Shown here one piece after another: positions 60,947 through 64,000 of a DNA stretch of 64,000 bases. The first letter of the stretch is position 1; every line of letters starts with the position of its first letter. The stretch is taken from the NCBI GenBank assembly GCA_945643635.1, contig CALZFC010000020.1, forward strand, positions 1,096,001 through 1,160,000, read 5' to 3'. The notes under the pieces were generated by a model. The model saw nothing but the letters and a program-made list of their open reading frames with translations. It was not told the DNA's origin and did not search any database. The position numbers and the translations under genes are program-made. The stretch is from Allodiplogaster sudhausi. Lineage: Eukaryota > Nematoda > Chromadorea > Rhabditida > Diplogasteridae.

Positions 60947-62094
60947 TTTTATTTTCGATGATATTGGAATGTATGTCTCGGTTTTCATTTGGAATTTGTA
61001 AGTTGTTTTTATAATCAAATTCTTCTCTGCAATTTCAGTTTGTAAGAATGAAAGAAAAGCTTTAAACAGTAATAAATTCAAATGGGAAAAGAGTGCACAT
61101 GGATGTTTTGCCGACATTATCACAGAATGTCAGTTATAATTATAGAATAATTGAAAGACAGTATTCTTGGTTTGACTATTCCTACAGCTTTTGATCACAG
61201 TTTTTTCGCCTTTTAATCACAGAAAATTTTTAATCACTATTGTCACCAACGCATTACTTCGAAATGATTTTTTTTTAAACACGCATCCTGACTTTCGCAA
61301 TTCGTCTAACTTGGATGTTTTTGCGCGTTGCACTCTATTTTATTTACGTAGGCATTTCACGTTTATGTCTTCATAGAGATAAACAGTAACTTTTAAGATA
61401 TTTGGTGAGTGTTTTTTTTCTTCTTTTCTTTGTTCCTTTTTTTAAAGGAAGTCTGGCAAAGCAATTCAAAATAGGCATTTGAACCATGAAGTGTCCCGCA
61501 CGGAAGGGACTCTAGCGGCCACTGGCTAAAATATGCCTAGTTCTCTACCCGTCACGTTTTCGGAAGGCTGTGATCCTCTGATTTCAGTGCCGCTGCCCTT
61601 GCACTCCCTCCACAGAAATTAGTGGTCAAATAATTCCATTGGGTGATGGCCATGTTGAGAAAAAATCCGGCCAATGTTGGTTGCCCTCTCCGATATGCAC
61701 ACTTCCAAGAAAATTGTTCTGACTCTCCGGTCTTGCTATCCTCACATCATTTGTTCAAAATGGCTGGACTTGGCGTTCTTGATGTGATCGTGCGATGCAA
61801 AATAGGAGGGTTCTAAGCTCTACAGTAGCTAATTCTCTACCCGTGATATTTAAAATGACTATAATTCTGGAATGATAAGATGAAATTCTTTCAAACTTTC
61901 CCTATCTATGTTTTACGATGAGACGAACTGATCCATGCTTAAAAACGATGTTAATTATTCGTCGGAGACCTCCTTTAAAGACGCATTGCAGCACTAATAA
62001 TATAAATATATACGATGTTTACGTTCCGTTGCAGTCTCTTATTTCAACCCTCTTAATGAATGGTAATACGAGAATATTTGAAATATCTGCATTT
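60947..62094. other. Intergenic
   Basis: No gene recognised. A short motif, TCTCTACCCGT, occurs near 61542 and 61828 and inverted near 63790. Confidence 0.4.
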
Positions 62095-62358
62095 GACAAA
62101 CAGTGGAATTTTCTAAATGTATATAAATTTTAATTATGAATAAAGTATCCGTCTTCGCGAAACATCAGTCGTCATTTGTAAGAAAGCACAATTCCATTTT
62201 CAGCTGAAAGGTTCTACAGCATTGATAGGATGCAGACTTTCAAGCGCTTAATATAGGACATGTAATGGGAACAGAACAAAAAAATTGGTGACTTTTTCTT
62301 TTTTTTTTCGGTTTAGCCGTTATTTTGTCCTGGGATTAAGAAAATTCCACTGTTTGTC
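62095..62358. mobile_element. 264-bp element with 20-bp perfect TIRs
   Basis: GACAAACAGTGGAATTTTCT at 62095-62114 is repeated exactly in inverted orientation at 62339-62358. The interior is AT-rich and non-coding. A target-site duplication is not clear. Confidence 0.7.
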
Positions 62359-62756
62359 ATTACTGCCGGTAGGAAAAATTGCCATATCAGCATTTGGCAA
62401 TATTTCCTATCGTCAAGAATAGAATACTCTAGATCCGCGAAAAATGTGAAGCAAAAAAAATTGAGTTAGAAAAAAAACCTACATATTTTCACATTTGACA
62501 TATTTTTTTATTTCTTGCATTTTGTCATTGGGAAAAATATGAGACAATAGACGATATTATTTGAATTAATGAAGCTTACTAATATATACAATTAGTGTGT
62601 AAATGTACATTCCATGTTCATCGAATATTTTCGGCGAATTTGCTTGCCTGGTAATCACTGCATTCAATGTCAACACAAATGCACCTGTCCATAATTACTC
62701 CGCGCAAGAGCAGTAAAAGTAAAAATTGTCACACTTTCAGAGACAAGTCATTTCGT

Positions 62757-64000
62757 ATGGATTTCAACAGCTCCTCCATCTTTGAGCCGAATCAATTTGA
62801 ACTGGTACTTCACGGCTTCCTGAAAGTTAGCTTCATCTGTTTATTTCTCAACGATACATCTAATAACACACACTATTTATGTTACTATTTGAACCAGTAT
62901 TCGTTTAGCTTTTTCTGGTCTAATTTAAGGCAGAAGGCTATGTCTCGATTGTCTCGCTCTGCATTTCATGTTCCTTCGCCTTCTTGGTCAACAATGCCGG
63001 GATGACGACGTATCGGTGGTGTCAGATAGCAATAGCGGTGAGTTGCATTCCGGGCTAGAAATGTAAAATAAAAAATACATCAGTTACAATCAATAAATCA
63101 ATATCTATCAATAAATTCGTAGAATAGGTCTATATCCATCAAAAAATTAAAGCATGTATATTGTGGGAATTATTAACCTAAATTTTTTTTATGGATAACT
63201 TAATCTCATAGCGAAAAACATATGTACATAAAGTCCCGCCCAACATTTCAGGTACATAAATTAATTAGATTAATTAGATTAATTTAAATAATTTCAATTG
63301 AAATTTGAGCGATATTAGGCACTTTTACGCAGTACCTTGTGTTTGTAAGGGTGGTTTTTGAAGTGCTGAACAAGTACATAGAGTCAGAATTTAAAAAGAA
63401 TCTCAAATGACCGTTTAAGATCGAATTCGGCCGGTTTTAGGAGGGTCATGACCGTCTTTTAGGTGCTGTCAATCGTGTGTTTTCGAAGGCACCTAAAACA
63501 CGGCCATGACCCTTCTAAAAACGGCCGAATTCGTTTTTAAACGGTCATTTGCGATTCTTTTTCAAATTTGACTGTATGTACTTGTTCAGCATGTCAAAAA
63601 CCACCCTAACAAACACAAGAAACTGCGTAAAAGTGCCTAGTATCGCTCAAATTTAAATTGAAATTATTTAAATTAATCTAATTAATCTAATTAATTTATG
63701 TACCTGAAATGTTGGGCGGTACTGTATATCCAGAAAAATTTGAGCGATTTTCTTAGAATTGCATTGTGAGCAAAAGAAAGGTGAAAACTGACGGGTAGAG
63801 ATTTAGCTAGGGTAGGTCAGAGCAACACCCTTATTTCGGATGCTCTCTCGACCGAGCGATGGGTAACTTTTTGAGCGCGCACATTCAAACTGGTTTGCTA
63901 ACACTACTGTAGAATTATTTTCCAGATACATACTTCCTTTAATAAATCAATAGGTCAGCTGCACACTGATAGACGTGCACATCACACTGGTCGCGTCGCC
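62757..64000 (+). CDS. Chemoreceptor, 5' part (runs off window)
   Basis: Exons 62757-62825 (MDFNSSSIFEPNQFELVLHG), 62930-63037 (YVSIVSLCISCSFAFLVNN, MTTYRWCQIAIA) and 63954 onward (VSCTLIDVHITLVAS), all phase 0. The membrane segment, then a TYRW loop, then DVHIT matches the N-terminal part of str/srh/sri-type nematode receptors (family pattern near helix 2-3: D-I/V-H). ACACTTTCAG at 62731-62740, 16 bases before the ATG, may be a trans-splice site. The second intron contains a 490-bp palindrome. Confidence 0.65.
63232..63723. mobile_element. 490-bp palindrome in receptor intron
   Basis: Arms of about 235 bp (63232-63466 and 63489-63723) are inverted copies with a loop of about 22 bases. The ends are AGTCCCGCCCAACATTTCAG and its complement with one change. 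Non-coding fold-back element. Confidence 0.9.

Noticed and set aside
1..64000. tRNA, rRNA, spliced-leader genes, CRISPR arrays
   Set aside because: I saw no tRNA box-B arm with a matching fold, no rRNA or spliced-leader sequence, and no regularly spaced repeat-spacer array.

Overview
The window is eukaryotic and nematode. It contains a 127-residue major sperm protein gene, worm-type chemoreceptor genes, a Bicaudal-C homologue with many small exons, short introns with TTTCAG-type acceptors, and acceptor-like sites just upstream of several start codons that would suit spliced-leader trans-splicing. Three-intron-class major sperm protein structure, heavy (CT)n/(GA)n content and G/C-ending codons in AT-rich surroundings would suit a diplogastrid such as Pristionchus, but that placement is inference. 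Gene models below were built by hand from splice sites and reading-phase continuity, so exon edges are predictions.

Layout. 0.4-6 kb: a tandem pair of secreted Cys-rich genes; copy 1 looks intact, copy 2 has lost its middle exons and carries an intronless fatty-acid-binding-protein copy in its last exon. 2.6-11.5 kb (minus strand): an array of membrane-anchored epoxide-hydrolase-like genes, with one apparently intact gene, one with an in-frame TAG, and two last-exon relics. 13.6-16.7 kb (minus): a single-pass membrane protein with Ig and EGF domains and an acidic tail; its first exon was not found. 16.7-28.5 kb: a gene desert of pyrimidine/purine microsatellites. 28.5-35 kb: a secreted Cys-rich gene with a 1.6-kb palindrome in an intron, then a duplicated 3' end. 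38.7-47.4 kb: a bcc-1/Bicaudal-C RNA-binding gene (KH domains plus SAM) with about 22 exons. 47.9-50.7 kb: a large inverted repeat with a complete major sperm protein gene on one arm and a copy lacking exon 1 on the other. 51.5-57.7 kb: three genes for membrane-anchored, low-complexity basic or Ser-rich proteins. 58.4-64 kb: a chemoreceptor fragment, a near-complete chemoreceptor gene, and the 5' part of another at the window edge.

The genes do not form an operon or pathway. The themes are lineage-specific duplication and decay (secreted Cys-rich, hydrolase, major sperm protein and receptor families), frequent inverted repeats and small TIR elements inside introns, and an unusual number of introns whose best-phased donor is GC rather than GT. 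The strongest leads are the major sperm protein palindrome (ten differences between copies, all synonymous, yet one copy lacks exon 1), the GC-donor introns, the intronic palindromes, and a dispersed repeat that lies just inside the 5' end of three introns.
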